This document shows, piece after piece, positions 17,259-27,052 of a stretch of DNA of 61,974 bases. How positions within the stretch are numbered: the first letter of the stretch is position 1; every line of letters begins with the position of its first letter. The position numbers and the translations under genes were made by a program. The notes under the pieces were generated by a model. It had not been told where the DNA came from and did no database searches. It saw only the letters and a program-made list of their open reading frames with translations. Origin of the DNA: Thermodesulfobacteriota bacterium (GTDB lineage Bacteria; Desulfobacterota; Desulfobacteria; Desulfobacterales; JAUWMJ01); assembly GCA_034189135.1 (NCBI GenBank), contig JAXHVO010000090.1, forward strand, positions 1 through 61,974. Direction: 5' to 3'.

Positions 17259-19190
17259 TTACCATCCCCCACCACCACCTCCGCCACCGCCGCCGCCGGA
17301 TGAACCACCGCCACCGCTTCCTGAGCTTGATCCGGGAGGTGAAGAGGAAGAAGAGATGGTAGAGGAAAATGCTGATCCGAGGCTTGAGGCGAGCCCGGTA
17401 GCACCGTGGGTGTGCCATGGTCTGCCGGAATACCATGCCGGTGAGTATCCACGCTCAGTTTGCGCCTGGACCAGTACCTCGGCAAATTGTTCACTCCAGG
17501 CGTTTTCCACATCAAGGGCCAACGCAAAGGGAAGAAATTTTTCAAACAGCTCAGGAGTTTTTTCCGGTGGATTTCGCATATTAAGACTTTCTTTCTCCGC
17601 AACCGACAGGTACAGTTTAAACCCTTCAATCTGATCCATGATTTTTCGCCCATAAAGCGTGGGGGCTTTGATCAAATGGTAAAAAATAAAATTAAAAAAG
17701 ATGACTACCAGCAATGCCATAACGGCAAATGGTGAGGTCATGGTGGAAAAAGCCCACATACCAAAACATTCGGCCCCCAGAAAGGGAAGTGCAAATAGGC
17801 TGATACCGATGGCCCCAGACTTTTTAAAGATACCTGTCGAACTGCCGGATGTAAGAGCCCTTTGCCATGCTTTGATTGCAGCCACTACCAGGGCGAAGCA
17901 TGCGGCAGTCCATATGCTCAGCCAGATCAGCATAAAAACTGCACCGCTTATTTCGCCAGCGGTAAACACCATAGCCACCAGTGTCAACAGGGAGATAACA
18001 GCTCCTGGAATAAGCCATTTGGAATTGCGCTGGAAATGAATTTTTTCAAAGTCGAGTTTTAGACTGTTTTTGATAGCAACAATGGCCTGTTTTATTTTGC
18101 TGTGATTGCTTTTATCCAGGGCAATAGAATTAGAGCCCTTGAACAATTTTTTGGCAAGTCGCTTTTCACCTGCCGAAAGAACGCTTCCAGCTAAATCCGT
18201 TCGGGAAAGGCTGTAATCGCCCTCATCCTCGTCTATGGTCAGGTAACCTTTCACCGCCATGTTGACAATGGCGGCCGCAAAGGCTTTATGGTCGAAATTC
18301 ATCCGGCTGACAAATCGAACCGCAGCAGGGGTGAAACCTTTTGGAGGGCCAAACCGGGGTATGATTGCTCCTGATGCAGGATCGCGCCCTACCCTAATCC
18401 ATGCAATTAAAAAATAGATAAGTAGTGCAGTCACCCCAATCAAAGCGGCCTTTGAACCGGGATGATCACTCAACACATACCCCATCTCATCAGATAAGGT
18501 CGGTTCAGCTATGTACCCTTTGGGCCAGGATACAGCGATGGTCAATCCTTCCCTTGGTCTGAGCAATCGGTCGGTGACAAAACGAATATTTCCCGATTCG
18601 TCCTTGTCCGCAATAAAGTTGCGGCCACGCGCTCCCTGGGGGCCGGTATAACCTGCGTAATCCATCACTTCGGCATCAAATGGCAATTCAACCACCGCCT
18701 CAGCCCTTTCAATGGGAAACGACCATCCATTGCCGGTGACATTCCAATAAAGTTCATCAAACTCTTTAAAAAAACCAAGCTGCCGGTTGGTAGAATAGGT
18801 GAGAGTATAGGTATATTTGCCCGGTTGAAGCATCCGGTTTTTTCGGCCGATATACACCCGGATGCCGTTAGATATGGTCTTGAGATGATAGCCTTCCGAT
18901 TGACCGTCACGAAGCACTTGCAATACGTTGAATCCGACACGGATGGTATTCCCCCTCCTGTCTTTATAACGTGTGGGAAAATCTCGATATATTCCCCGTT
19001 TGATGCTATTTCCGGAAGCATAAACCGTAATGTTTTCAGTGACGGTCATACTGCCGTCCAAGCTGAGTTGAATATGACTGGTGAAATTTATTATACGTTC
19101 AGTTTCGTAGGCAACGGCAATTTGGGAAAAACATATAGAAATGATACTGAAAATAAAGATGGCGGAAAAGTATAAATTAAGCTTTTTCAT
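17259..19190 (-). CDS. DUF2207-family membrane protein with glycine-rich C terminus
   Basis: A 643-residue membrane protein. A signal peptide (about residues 1-27) precedes an extracytoplasmic beta-rich DUF2207 domain (RIINFTSHIQLSLDGSMTV, then GIYRDFPTRY and ELYWNVTGNGW) to about 230. A membrane segment follows near 250, a cytoplasmic region with LTIDEDEGDYSL, and further membrane segments near 400-435 and 465-500. The last ~40 residues are a Ser/Gly run ending in Trp, typical for this family. LemA is encoded next to it, a recurrent pairing of unknown function. The final residues read through a low-complexity GGN-type tract prone to sequencing slippage. Confidence 0.85.
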   Translation of the reverse strand: MKKLNLYFSAIFIFSIISICFSQIAVAYETERIINFTSHIQLSLDGSMTVTENITVYASGNSIKRGIYRDFPTRYKDRRGNTIRVGFNVLQVLRDGQSEGYHLKTISNGIRVYIGRKNRMLQPGKYTYTLTYSTNRQLGFFKEFDELYWNVTGNGWSFPIERAEAVVELPFDAEVMDYAGYTGPQGARGRNFIADKDESGNIRFVTDRLLRPREGLTIAVSWPKGYIAEPTLSDEMGYVLSDHPGSKAALIGVTALLIYFLIAWIRVGRDPASGAIIPRFGPPKGFTPAAVRFVSRMNFDHKAFAAAIVNMAVKGYLTIDEDEGDYSLSRTDLAGSVLSAGEKRLAKKLFKGSNSIALDKSNHSKIKQAIVAIKNSLKLDFEKIHFQRNSKWLIPGAVISLLTLVAMVFTAGEISGAVFMLIWLSIWTAACFALVVAAIKAWQRALTSGSSTGIFKKSGAIGISLFALPFLGAECFGMWAFSTMTSPFAVMALLVVIFFNFIFYHLIKAPTLYGRKIMDQIEGFKLYLSVAEKESLNMRNPPEKTPELFEKFLPFALALDVENAWSEQFAEVLVQAQTERGYSPAWYSGRPWHTHGATGLASSLGSAFSSTISSSSSPPGSSSGSGGGGSSGGGGGGGGGGGW

Positions 19191-19282
19191 AGGTCCCCCT
19201 AAGCTTTAAAGAGACATGGGTGTTTAACAGTATGTTGAATCTGTTTCTGAGGTAAAAATCTAAAACCGTCGGATAAGAATCA

Positions 19283-19837
19283 TTAAAACTTAACATCCGG
19301 CACTTCTCTATCGCCTGGTTCATCAATTTCAAAGAAATCAGCTTTTGCAAAGCCGAACTGTCCGGCCACGAGGTTGCTGGGAAAAGCTTCGATCATAATG
19401 TTAAGATTTCTAACCGTGCCGTTAAAGTAACGTCGGGCCATCTGAATATCGTTTTCGATCTGTGAAAGCTCGTTTTGCAGGTCCAGAAAGTTCTGATTGG
19501 CTTTCAGATCAGGGTAAGATTCGGCCACGGCAATCAGGTTGCCCAGTGACCGGGTTAACGATGTCTCCACCCGGCTTTTCTCGGCTACGGCCTGTGTATT
19601 GTTGCTCTGGGATCGAAGTTGAGTGATTTCGGACAACAGCTTTGTCTCGTGTCCCATATATCCTTTGACTGCTTCGATTAAATTCGGAATAAGGTTTGAG
19701 CGTCGCTTCAGCTGGACTTCAATCCCGCTCCAGCCCTCTTCCACCATATTTTTATTTCGCACCAGCCTGTTGTAGATACCAATCATCCATATAAGGATCC
19801 CCACCACAATGACTGCCGGAATGATCCAGATTATCAT
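19283..19837 (-). CDS. LemA family protein
   Basis: A 184-residue protein with one N-terminal membrane segment (about residues 3-20), then the LemA helical domain (MVEEGWSGIEVQLKRRSNL, then LIPNLIEAVKGYM, then the YFNGTVRNLNIMIEAFPSN motif). LemA proteins form coiled helical bundles outside or beneath the membrane; their biochemical role is unsettled. The gene lies just upstream of the DUF2207 gene in the same orientation, with 92 bases between, and probably forms one unit with it. The ATG follows AAGGAGG. Confidence 0.93.
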   Translation of the reverse strand: MIIWIIPAVIVVGILIWMIGIYNRLVRNKNMVEEGWSGIEVQLKRRSNLIPNLIEAVKGYMGHETKLLSEITQLRSQSNNTQAVAEKSRVETSLTRSLGNLIAVAESYPDLKANQNFLDLQNELSQIENDIQMARRYFNGTVRNLNIMIEAFPSNLVAGQFGFAKADFFEIDEPGDREVPDVKF

Positions 19838-19846
19838 TTTACCTCC

Positions 19847-20866
19847 TTATTTATAATACTCCTTATACCATGCGATAAAACGCTTTATTCCTTCTTCAAG
19901 GGGGGTCGCAGGTTTAAACCCCACATCATTAATCAGATCGTCTATGTCTGCATAGGTTGCCGGAACGTCGCCCGGCTGGAGATCCAGAAATTCCTTTTGG
20001 GCCTCCTGGCCAAGCACTTTTTCAATTGTTTGTATGAATTCCATCAGCTTAACCGGATGGTTATTGCCGATATTATAAATCTTATAATTTGCATACGATG
20101 TTCCCGGATCAGGATTATCCCCGCTCCAGGCTGGATCAGGCTGTGGAAGCCTTCCCATGATTCTCACCACCCCTTCTACGATATCATCGATATAGGTAAA
20201 ATCCCTCTCCATCCTGCCGTGGTTGAATACTTTAATCGGCTTTCCCTCTGTGATCGCCCGGGTAAATAGGAAAAGCGCCATATCCGGGCGCCCCCACGGT
20301 CCATAAACGGTAAAAAACCTCAGACCGGTACAGTGAAGACCGTATAAATGGCTGTATGTATGAGCCATAAGCTCATTTGCCTTTTTGGTGGCGGCATACA
20401 GTGAAACAGGATGGTCAATATTATGATGAACGGAAAACGGCATTCTGGTGTTCGCCCCGTAAACGGAACTGGACGAAGCAAACACCAGATGCTTCACGTC
20501 GTTGTGCCTGCAGTACTCAAGTACATTTACAAATCCGACCAGATTGGCATCCACATATGCCTGGGGATTTTCCAGTGAATACCTGACCCCGGCCTGTGCA
20601 GCCAGGTTTATCACCACATCAAAGGACCTGCTTTTCAAATTTTTTTCAAAAGCTTCCCCGTCACACAGATCCATTTTGAAAAAGGTAAAGTTTCTCTGCC
20701 CTTTCAGCATTTCAAGGCGGGCCTCTTTAAGCCTGACATCATAATAGGTATTTAGGTTATCAATACCGGTCACATGACACCCCTGTTTTAAAAGGCGCTG
20801 TGCCAGGTGAAAGCCGATAAACCCGGCACCCCCGGTAACCATCACTTTTTTAAAATTAAAATCCAT
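19847..20866 (-). CDS. NAD-dependent sugar-nucleotide epimerase (UDP-glucuronate 4-epimerase type)
   Basis: Short-chain dehydrogenase-like epimerase. From the ATG at 20866 (after AAAGGAG) the product is 339 residues. It has [12 protein letters not shown] (about residues 10-21, NAD binding), SSSSVYGAN (about 130) and the catalytic YAATKKANE pair near 157-161, then [17 protein letters not shown]. The segment [20 protein letters not shown] is typical of enzymes acting on UDP-glucuronate, so production of UDP-galacturonate for surface polysaccharide is likely. No other polysaccharide gene is adjacent. Confidence 0.85.
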   Translation of the reverse strand: MDFNFKKVMVTGGAGFIGFHLAQRLLKQGCHVTGIDNLNTYYDVRLKEARLEMLKGQRNFTFFKMDLCDGEAFEKNLKSRSFDVVINLAAQAGVRYSLENPQAYVDANLVGFVNVLEYCRHNDVKHLVFASSSSVYGANTRMPFSVHHNIDHPVSLYAATKKANELMAHTYSHLYGLHCTGLRFFTVYGPWGRPDMALFLFTRAITEGKPIKVFNHGRMERDFTYIDDIVEGVVRIMGRLPQPDPAWSGDNPDPGTSYANYKIYNIGNNHPVKLMEFIQTIEKVLGQEAQKEFLDLQPGDVPATYADIDDLINDVGFKPATPLEEGIKRFIAWYKEYYK

Positions 20867-20877
20867 AATTTCTCCTT

Positions 20878-21798
20878 TTACCCGGCGATATTCAACCACG
20901 CGGTGAATGTAATTGCAGACATCAAGGTACTGGTGGATATGGCTGCCACGGCAAAATCCGTATCCCCGTTCATTTCTTTTGCCATGACATAGCTCACGGT
21001 GGCAGTGGGTGATGCAAGCAAAATAATCCCCGGCAGATAATCTGCAGGTGAAAGGTCTGCCAGCTTAAAAAAAAGAAAACCAAGGCCGGGAAGCAAAACC
21101 AGTTTTATGATGCCGGAAGACAGAACCGTCAGCATATTCAGTCGCATCAGTTTAAAAGATAAAGACGCCCCTATGATCAGCAATGCCATGGGAAGCGCAA
21201 GTCCGCTTAAAATATCCAGACTTCGATCGATGACAAGGGGCATGTGAATATGACTGATGGAAAAAAACATTCCGCCAATAACCGAAAGTATAATCGGGTT
21301 TCGCATGATTCGTAAAGCAATATGCCACTTTTCTTCTTTCATCGATAGATGGTTGGAATACAGGGCAAGCACGGTCACCGCGAGGAGATTTTGCAAAATC
21401 ATCATAAACCCGGCAATAATGCTTGCTCTGGTAAGCCCTTCTGCGCCAAGATAGTAGTATGCCACCGCAAAACCGATATATCCCAGATTTCCATGAAAGG
21501 AATCCTGAACAAATGCACTCAGTTGCTCCTGTCTGATGCGTGTGATCAAACCTGCACCCCAGGCAAACCCAAAGATAACCAAAATAGACAAAAGGGCAAA
21601 AACCATGACCTGGATATTGAACTGACTGGTAAAGGATGACCTGGATATGGAGCGAAAAATCATTGCAGGAATAGCAATATAATAAACCAGCCGGTTGGCG
21701 GGAGCTAAAAATTCCCCTGGAATAAATCCTCTGACGTTGGCAACCCATCCAAGAATAATGATGGTAAATATCGGAATGATGGTAATTACGATATCCAT
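20878..21798 (-). CDS. AEC-family (auxin efflux carrier) permease
   Basis: About 306 residues and ten hydrophobic segments, with the Asn/Pro-rich breaks of the AEC/bile-acid-transporter fold ([16 protein letters not shown] near 110, [15 protein letters not shown] near 265). Members export or import organic acids such as malate; the substrate cannot be told here. I start at the ATG at 21798 because it leads directly into the first membrane helix ([11 protein letters not shown]). An upstream GTG at 21855 would add a non-hydrophobic leader. It ends 11 bases before the epimerase start region, so the two may be co-transcribed. Confidence 0.8.
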   Translation of the reverse strand: MDIVITIIPIFTIIILGWVANVRGFIPGEFLAPANRLVYYIAIPAMIFRSISRSSFTSQFNIQVMVFALLSILVIFGFAWGAGLITRIRQEQLSAFVQDSFHGNLGYIGFAVAYYYLGAEGLTRASIIAGFMMILQNLLAVTVLALYSNHLSMKEEKWHIALRIMRNPIILSVIGGMFFSISHIHMPLVIDRSLDILSGLALPMALLIIGASLSFKLMRLNMLTVLSSGIIKLVLLPGLGFLFFKLADLSPADYLPGIILLASPTATVSYVMAKEMNGDTDFAVAAISTSTLMSAITFTAWLNIAG

Positions 21799-22323
21799 AA
21801 ACGACCCACTGTTGAGTTTCCCTGCTGTTTTTCCTTGCCGCGGCTTAACCGACACCCAAGACAGCTGCCTTTCCCTTTTGAGATAATATCCTGTATTTTA
21901 TAATATACATCGGTTTAAAAAATCGGACATATATATCATCATAACGACTTTCATTACAACCCAAACTTGGGGAAACAAAATCGCCTTTGATAAACGCTTC
22001 TATCCTTTTCAACACCGTTCAATTTTGTTTTTGTATCCATCTGGCAAACTTTTTGCATAAGATAAACCTACTTACATACGGCAAAACAAAAGTATCTTTT
22101 CTTTGCGACCTCTGCGATTCTGTGGTGAACATAAACGAGGAACTGCAGTTGATTTTTCAGTCCGTGAAATGTCTAAAATGAAAGAAAGTGCGACCAAATA
22201 TTAAATGGTTGAAGGAGCTGTATTTTTCTGATAAAATAAGTAAGTTTTTTCCAAATGTTATCATGCTGTTTTTAATGTATGCGTTATCCACATTAAATCT
22301 GTAAGACTGAAATGGGGGTATCC

Positions 22324-23823
22324 ATGACATTCGCCAAATCTTTTTTAGGTATTACGGTAAATCCGGCCCTTTCGGTTTTGATTTGGCTCATTCTGGTGCT
22401 GGCAGCGTTATATTTTGCCAGAAAACCGTTTCACCGAGCCATTAAAGCATTTTGCAGAGTCATTAACAATGCCCTGCGGTTGACCGCCTCGTCTGTTCTT
22501 CTGGCAGAGAAAAGACTGGTCCAGCGAAACCGCGAAGTGCTGGTCACCGAAGGCCTTGAGAATGCTGAACGTCTGGTCGAACGTGAGTTTGACCGTATCA
22601 ACACGGCTGTGACCAGAGATCTGCAGGGTTACCCCGCCCTTCACCGTCAAATGTCGGAGGTGATTACCTCCCTGGAGGAACATTTTAACAAAACTGCCGA
22701 TGTACCGCCATCTTTACCGAACTGGACAAATGTTATTGATGCAATCGCCAACATCAAACATTCCGGTGATCCTGTCGTGGCCAACATGCTGGCTGAAATT
22801 AACCGTAGTTTGACCGAACAACACAAGTCAGCCATAGAAGCTTACAGGGCTTCAACTTCTGCTCACCACTCCCTGTTGAACAGCATGAAGTCGATGTGGC
22901 GCAAACTCCACAAAACCATCTCCGATGTCGGCCAGTCGGTCACTGATTTAAACAAACGGGCCAAGCAAATCGACAGTTATATGGATCATTACGAACAGAT
23001 ACGAAAAGAAACCAACAAGGCGGTTCGAAAATTGGCATCATCCTCCATGACCCAGTTCTTCATTTCCGGCATTGTTCTTCTCATCGCTTTGGGTGGTATC
23101 ATCATCAATTTCAATCTCATTGCACTGCCCATGGCGGAAATGGTAGGCGGGGGAAGCTATATCGGTCCTTATAAGACTTCCGATGTGGCAGGGATGGTCA
23201 TTGTCCTGTTAGAACTTGGCATGGGTCTTTTTCTCCTGGAATCATTGCGCATCACACGCCTTTTTCCCATCATCGGCGGTTTGGATGACAAAATGCGCGT
23301 CCGCATGGTTTATCTCGCCTTAACCCTGCTCGCGATCCTTGCCGGAGTCGAATCCGCCCTTGCCTTCATGCGGGACCGCCTCATTGCCGACACGGAATCT
23401 CTGCAGCAAACCTTGACCGGTTTGAGTGAAACAACCATGCCGGCAAGCAAGATATCCAGCATCGGTCAGATGGTGCTGGGATTTGTCATTCCCTTTGCAC
23501 TTGCTTTTGTGGCCATACCCCTTGAATCATTCATATCCTCATCACGAATTGTAATAGGGATCGTCGCTGCCGGGATACTCAGGGCCATCGCTTTCATTCT
23601 TCGACTCATCGGCCATACAGGAATTTACCTGGGGGAATTTATTACCCGCATGTATGACCTTGTTATTTTCCCCACCGTCTGGCTCGAAGAGGTTATTGCT
23701 GCAAAACGAAACCCGGCAAATAAAATATCCAAACAAGCCGTAAAAACAAAGCTTTTTAAAAAAGCAAAAAAGCCGGTGACTAAGCAAACGATTCAGAATG
23801 AGGAAAAGGAACAGCCGGTATGA
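22324..23823 (+). CDS. Polytopic membrane protein with cytoplasmic coiled coil, unknown
   Basis: About 499 residues from the ATG at 22324, chosen because GGGGGT lies six bases before it. There is one membrane segment near residues 15-35, then ~190 residues of charged helical sequence (heptad-like KRLVQRNREVLVTEGLE, then DLNKRAKQIDSYMDHYEQI). Five or so further membrane segments follow between about 245 and 440, and a lysine-rich tail ends the protein. I recognise no named family. Its stop overlaps the start of the next gene (ATGA), which encodes a VWA-like lipoprotein, so the two products probably work together at the membrane. Confidence 0.8.
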   Translation: MTFAKSFLGITVNPALSVLIWLILVLAALYFARKPFHRAIKAFCRVINNALRLTASSVLLAEKRLVQRNREVLVTEGLENAERLVEREFDRINTAVTRDLQGYPALHRQMSEVITSLEEHFNKTADVPPSLPNWTNVIDAIANIKHSGDPVVANMLAEINRSLTEQHKSAIEAYRASTSAHHSLLNSMKSMWRKLHKTISDVGQSVTDLNKRAKQIDSYMDHYEQIRKETNKAVRKLASSSMTQFFISGIVLLIALGGIIINFNLIALPMAEMVGGGSYIGPYKTSDVAGMVIVLLELGMGLFLLESLRITRLFPIIGGLDDKMRVRMVYLALTLLAILAGVESALAFMRDRLIADTESLQQTLTGLSETTMPASKISSIGQMVLGFVIPFALAFVAIPLESFISSSRIVIGIVAAGILRAIAFILRLIGHTGIYLGEFITRMYDLVIFPTVWLEEVIAAKRNPANKISKQAVKTKLFKKAKKPVTKQTIQNEEKEQPV

Positions 23824-24494
23824 AAAAAACTGTTCTTTGCAGTTTAACCTTTATCATAATGCTTGCCGGATGTACCGATACGAAAAAGCATTCAAAGGGT
23901 GTTTACCTGCTTCTTGACGCTTCCGGTACCCACGCTTCTGAGCTTGAAAAAGCCCAATCGATTCTAAATGACCTGCTGCTGAGCCTTAATCCGCTGGACA
24001 CCCTGGCGGTGGCCCGCGTTGACACCGAAAACTTTGATGAAAAGGACGTTATTGCAAAAGTCACTTTTCATCAACGTCCATCCATTGTCAACAACCAGAA
24101 ACGCGCATTTCATAAGAAGATCGGTAATTTTATCTCCCAAGTTAAAAATTCCCGCTATACCGACATTTCCGGTGGAATTTTTCAGGCCGTGGCACACTTA
24201 AACGAAGTCGATCCCGGTCATAAATTTATTCTAATTTTCTCGGACCTTAGGGAAGAATTAAAACAACACCGCCAAAGCGATGTTCCCTTTCAACTTGTCG
24301 GTTTTAAGGTCATCGCTTTGAATGTGACCACCCTGAGAGCAAATATTCGTGATCCAATAAAATACATGGAGCAAGTTGAACAGTGGGGCAAAAAAATCGA
24401 AAAATGCAACGGTCAATGGCATGTGGCCGATGACCTGGATCGGCTTGATCACCTTTTTATGAAATCATCAACCTTATCCGGTCAACATACCTGA
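23820..24494 (+). CDS. VWA-like lipoprotein
   Basis: A 224-residue protein with a lipoprotein signal (lipobox MLAGC, Cys near residue 19). It is followed by a von Willebrand factor A-like fold: MIDAS-type LLLDASGTHAS near residues 30-40, SRYTDISGG near 118 and ILIFSDLREE near 145. VWA domains bind partner proteins through a metal ion. It is translationally coupled to the preceding membrane-protein gene. The VWA protein at 46780-47544 shares the same three motifs in the same order, so the two are probably paralogous. Confidence 0.8.
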   Translation: MKKTVLCSLTFIIMLAGCTDTKKHSKGVYLLLDASGTHASELEKAQSILNDLLLSLNPLDTLAVARVDTENFDEKDVIAKVTFHQRPSIVNNQKRAFHKKIGNFISQVKNSRYTDISGGIFQAVAHLNEVDPGHKFILIFSDLREELKQHRQSDVPFQLVGFKVIALNVTTLRANIRDPIKYMEQVEQWGKKIEKCNGQWHVADDLDRLDHLFMKSSTLSGQHT

Positions 24495-24512
24495 GGTGAT
24501 TTTGATCTATCG

Positions 24513-25280
24513 ATGCTTTTCTCTGTCATATCCTTTAACATAAGATTCGGCCTGGCTGACGATGGCATGAACCAATGGGCCTATCGAAAACATGCCGTGG
24601 CCAGATTGTTTCAGCAATATCGCGCTGACTTTATTGGCGTGCAGGAGCTGAACGATTTCCAAATCGAATTCTTAAACACATTATTACCTGAATATCATTA
24701 TATCGGGGTTCATCAACCTGCCCCGGACTTCTGGCAGAATAATGTGATCTTTTATCGCAATACCATTGAATGTTTGGACAAACAGCACTTCTTTTTAAGT
24801 GATACTCCTTTACAGCCCAGTCGTTCCTGGGGAAGCACATGGCCCCGTCAGTGTACCATCGGCCGATATAAGCTTGGTTCACGTGAACTGTTATGCATCA
24901 ACACACACTTTGACTTTAAAGAGCCGGCCCAACACAAGAGTGCCAAATTGATCTGGCATGAAATTACCACCCATTTTTATCGAGGTCTCCCTGCGATTCT
25001 AATGGGAGACTTCAACGCAGAACCTGACAGCAAGACCTACCAGTGGCTCACCGGCCAGCCAAATGAAGCCTTGGACACAATCCCTGATTTCAAGGAAACA
25101 TTTAAACATCCCTATCCTGGGACATGCCATCAATTCACTGGAAAACCGACCACCGGATTGATTGACTGGATACTGTACCGGGGAGATCTAAAGTTTAATA
25201 AATGTCTGGTTATCCAAGACTCCTTTGACGGTATGTTTCCTTCCGACCATTTTCCCATAATGGCCTATTTTACCGCTTGA
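24513..25280 (+). CDS. Endonuclease/exonuclease/phosphatase family hydrolase
   Basis: A 255-residue metal-dependent hydrolase of the EEP superfamily, related to the endonuclease/sphingomyelinase type. Visible motifs are ISFNIRFGLADDG (Asn at about residue 8), GVQELNDFQIEFL (catalytic Glu near 44), the catalytic MGDFNAEPDSKTY near 165 and PSDHFPIMAYF near the C terminus. There is no signal peptide. Relatives cleave nucleic acids, inositol phosphates or lipids; the substrate is not evident. It follows the VWA lipoprotein gene by 18 bases and is likely in the same transcript. Confidence 0.87.
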   Translation: MLFSVISFNIRFGLADDGMNQWAYRKHAVARLFQQYRADFIGVQELNDFQIEFLNTLLPEYHYIGVHQPAPDFWQNNVIFYRNTIECLDKQHFFLSDTPLQPSRSWGSTWPRQCTIGRYKLGSRELLCINTHFDFKEPAQHKSAKLIWHEITTHFYRGLPAILMGDFNAEPDSKTYQWLTGQPNEALDTIPDFKETFKHPYPGTCHQFTGKPTTGLIDWILYRGDLKFNKCLVIQDSFDGMFPSDHFPIMAYFTA

Positions 25281-25344
25281 TTGGAACGTAAAAAGTCTCA
25301 TCCATTGCATAGTGGCGATTATGCAAAGCTTTCTAAACCTCTTT

Positions 25345-25390
25345 AAACTGTTTCTTAAAAATATGTTCCGTTTTAAAAATTAGAAACGAA
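25345..25390. repeat. Half-copy of palindromic element family C
   Basis: AAACTGTTTCTTAAAAATA followed by TGTTCCGTTTTAAAAATTAG matches the arm of the long palindrome at 27879-28098. Only one arm is present. It adjoins family A copy 2. Confidence 0.55.
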
Positions 25391-25413
25391 CATACGTTTT
25401 TCCATTTTAGCTC

Positions 25414-25653
25414 GGTTTGACCGGGGAATTGCCTATGGGCCTGTTACCATACTTAATAAATAAGATCAGTTTGTGACACGCCCCCTATCTTCTCAGTTAA
25501 AGCCATACAGGCAGAGAGGATCACGCCGCCGTGGGATTCTGTCCCCTGGGGCTGGCTCAAAACTAATTGAAGCGAGATAGCTGCCGTACGTTTATTTCCA
25601 GATAGGATTGTTAAGTATGGTAACAGGCCCATAGGCAATTCCCCGGTCAAACC
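25414..25653. repeat. Hairpin element, family A copy 2 (perfect 43-bp inverted repeats)
   Basis: A 240-bp element whose terminal 43 bases (25414-25456 and 25611-25653) are perfectly complementary, starting GGTTTGACCGGGGAATTG. The interior matches copy 1 at 5037-5283 and copy 3 at 36331-36535. The perfect arms suggest recent formation or active maintenance. Sequence similarity to copy 3 continues about 60 bases beyond the right arm (to about 25715), including GCTTCGTTGTGCCC. Confidence 0.88.
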
Positions 25654-25795
25654 TTAGGTTTCATGCTTCGTTGTGCCCAGTCAGGCAGGAAAATTTATGA
25701 GAATTATCGCCTATCTGCCACCCCAGCAAAATAGTTTTGCTTCTTTATTTGTTGGTGTCTGAGCGAACAGCCAAAACCTTTTTAGAATATTTTGC

Positions 25796-25832
25796 TTGAC
25801 TCATTTCATATGTAGCTGTAATGTAGCTTTAA
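25796..25832 (+). promoter_or_regulatory. Promoter with tandem TGTAGCT half-sites before the DUF2080/GNAT genes
   Basis: TTGACT (25796-25801) and TAATGT (25819-25824) are spaced 17 bases. Overlapping them is an 11-bp tandem direct repeat, TGTAGCTGTAA (25811-25821) and TGTAGCTTTAA (25822-25832), i.e. half-sites one helical turn apart. The same TGTAGCT word sits in the palindrome at the bam promoter (36178-36198). Confidence 0.55.
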
Positions 25833-25894
25833 GACCCAATCTAAACTATTGATATTTTTTTTTATAAATTATATAAAATCAAAGATATTCTATT

Positions 25895-26083
25895 GTGCCT
25901 AAAGAAACCAAAACAGAAAACAACAAAAACTCCGCTGTTAATGCCACAAACAATAAAGTAAAATTCGAGATTTACGGCGAGGAGATGATTGAAAAAAAGG
26001 TCAAGTCGAGCGGAAACAGCGGCAGGGTATACCTCCCACCCAACTGGGTGGGCCATAATGTCAAAATAATCAGAATTGATTAA
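25895..26083 (+). CDS. DUF2080-like small protein
   Basis: A 62-residue basic protein. Residues 22-62 (KFEIYGEEMIEKKVKSSGNSGR, then VYLPPNWVGHNVKII in essence) look like the DUF2080 / AbrB-like beta-hairpin found in small archaeal and transposon-linked proteins; such folds bind DNA. The start is a GTG without a clear ribosome-binding site, so the true start may differ. It sits between a promoter with tandem half-sites and two GNAT acetyltransferase genes. It could be a small regulator for that unit or a leftover of a mobile element. Confidence 0.55.
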   Translation: MPKETKTENNKNSAVNATNNKVKFEIYGEEMIEKKVKSSGNSGRVYLPPNWVGHNVKIIRID

Positions 26084-26113
26084 CTATATTTTATTTTCCA
26101 GAGGCACTGATCG

Positions 26114-26551
26114 GTGGAAGACGCCCTTATTAGAAAATTAAAGGCCGAAGATGCTCAAGATATCAGCTTAATTTATGCGGGCATCACCCAGGCACCTGTC
26201 AAAGATGATTTTATCAACATCATTGAGGAACAGGTGAATAGAAAAGAAGACGCCAGCTTTGTGGCAGAACTTGATGGCAGAGTGGTTGGATATATGATCA
26301 GCATCGTCATCTCAGGAGGCTTTGGCATCAAGAAAAGCACCTGGATATCCAATATGGGAGTTAATCCCAAATTTATGGGTCAGGGAATTGGTGAGAGTCT
26401 GGCCAAAAAAATATTTGAATTTTCCCGGGAAAAAGGGATTAAAGATGTTTACACTTCGGTTCGCTGGGATTCCCCTGATCTGTTGTCATTTTTCAAAACA
26501 CTCGGTTTTGACCGAAGCAACTTTATAAATCTCAGGAAGGTTCTTGAGTAA
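26114..26551 (+). CDS. GNAT-family N-acetyltransferase (first of tandem pair)
   Basis: A 145-residue acetyltransferase that would use acetyl-CoA to modify an amine. The acetyl-CoA binding motif reads VNPKFMGQGIGESL near residues 87-100, preceded by FVAELDGRVVGYMIS. The start is GTG at 26114, preceded by AGAGG. It is followed by a second GNAT gene, which it nearly overlaps. In anaerobic aromatic degraders such enzymes can acetylate acyl-CoA ligases; a similar role here is suggested only by the bam genes nearby and the shared promoter word. Confidence 0.85.
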   Translation: MEDALIRKLKAEDAQDISLIYAGITQAPVKDDFINIIEEQVNRKEDASFVAELDGRVVGYMISIVISGGFGIKKSTWISNMGVNPKFMGQGIGESLAKKIFEFSREKGIKDVYTSVRWDSPDLLSFFKTLGFDRSNFINLRKVLE

Positions 26552-26567
26552 AGGGATTGGAGACCCC

Positions 26568-27020
26568 ATGAGCGAAAGTACCATTAAAGTCAGACTCATG
26601 AAGCCTGACGATTTTGACGCGGTAGTCAGGATTGATGAGAAAATACTCCAGTCTCCCCGGCCGGAGTACTATGAACAGAAGTTTGAAAAGCTTTTTAAAT
26701 CCAAAGATTATTTACCCGTGTCTCTGGTGGCAGAAGAAAAGGACGGAACGGTGGTGGGATTTGTCATGGGAGAGCTCTATCTGGGAGAATATGGTATTTT
26801 TCAGGATGAAGCCACCCTGGATACCATCGGTGTTGATCCTGATTACCAGCATAAGACCATAGGTAAACAACTGATAAAGGAATTTATGGATCATCTGGGA
26901 AAAGTTGGCGTTCAAAAAATAAATACCCTGGTCGACTGGAACGATTCCAAACTAATCAATTTCTTTAGCGCAAACCAATTTAACCCCTCCAAAACCATTA
27001 ACCTGGAACGAATCCTTTAA
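26568..27020 (+). CDS. GNAT-family N-acetyltransferase (second of tandem pair)
   Basis: A 150-residue acetyltransferase from the ATG at 26568, which follows TTGGAG; an in-frame start 24 bases upstream overlaps the first GNAT gene. The family motif is VDPDYQHKTIGKQL near residues 87-100; the classical Q/RxxGxG/A reads QHKTIGK, so the pyrophosphate loop is altered from the consensus but plausible. It is homologous to its neighbour (similar VAEEKDGTVVGFVMGE and C-terminal NFFSANQF), so the pair arose by tandem duplication. Confidence 0.85.
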   Translation: MSESTIKVRLMKPDDFDAVVRIDEKILQSPRPEYYEQKFEKLFKSKDYLPVSLVAEEKDGTVVGFVMGELYLGEYGIFQDEATLDTIGVDPDYQHKTIGKQLIKEFMDHLGKVGVQKINTLVDWNDSKLINFFSANQFNPSKTINLERIL

Positions 27021-27052
27021 TATCGATGAGGAATTGGTGAAGGGACTGTGAA

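Noticed and set aside
17259-17340. A CGG/CCG-type tandem repeat as a separate repeat locus
   Set aside because: It encodes the Ser/Gly-rich tail of the DUF2207 protein, typical for that family.
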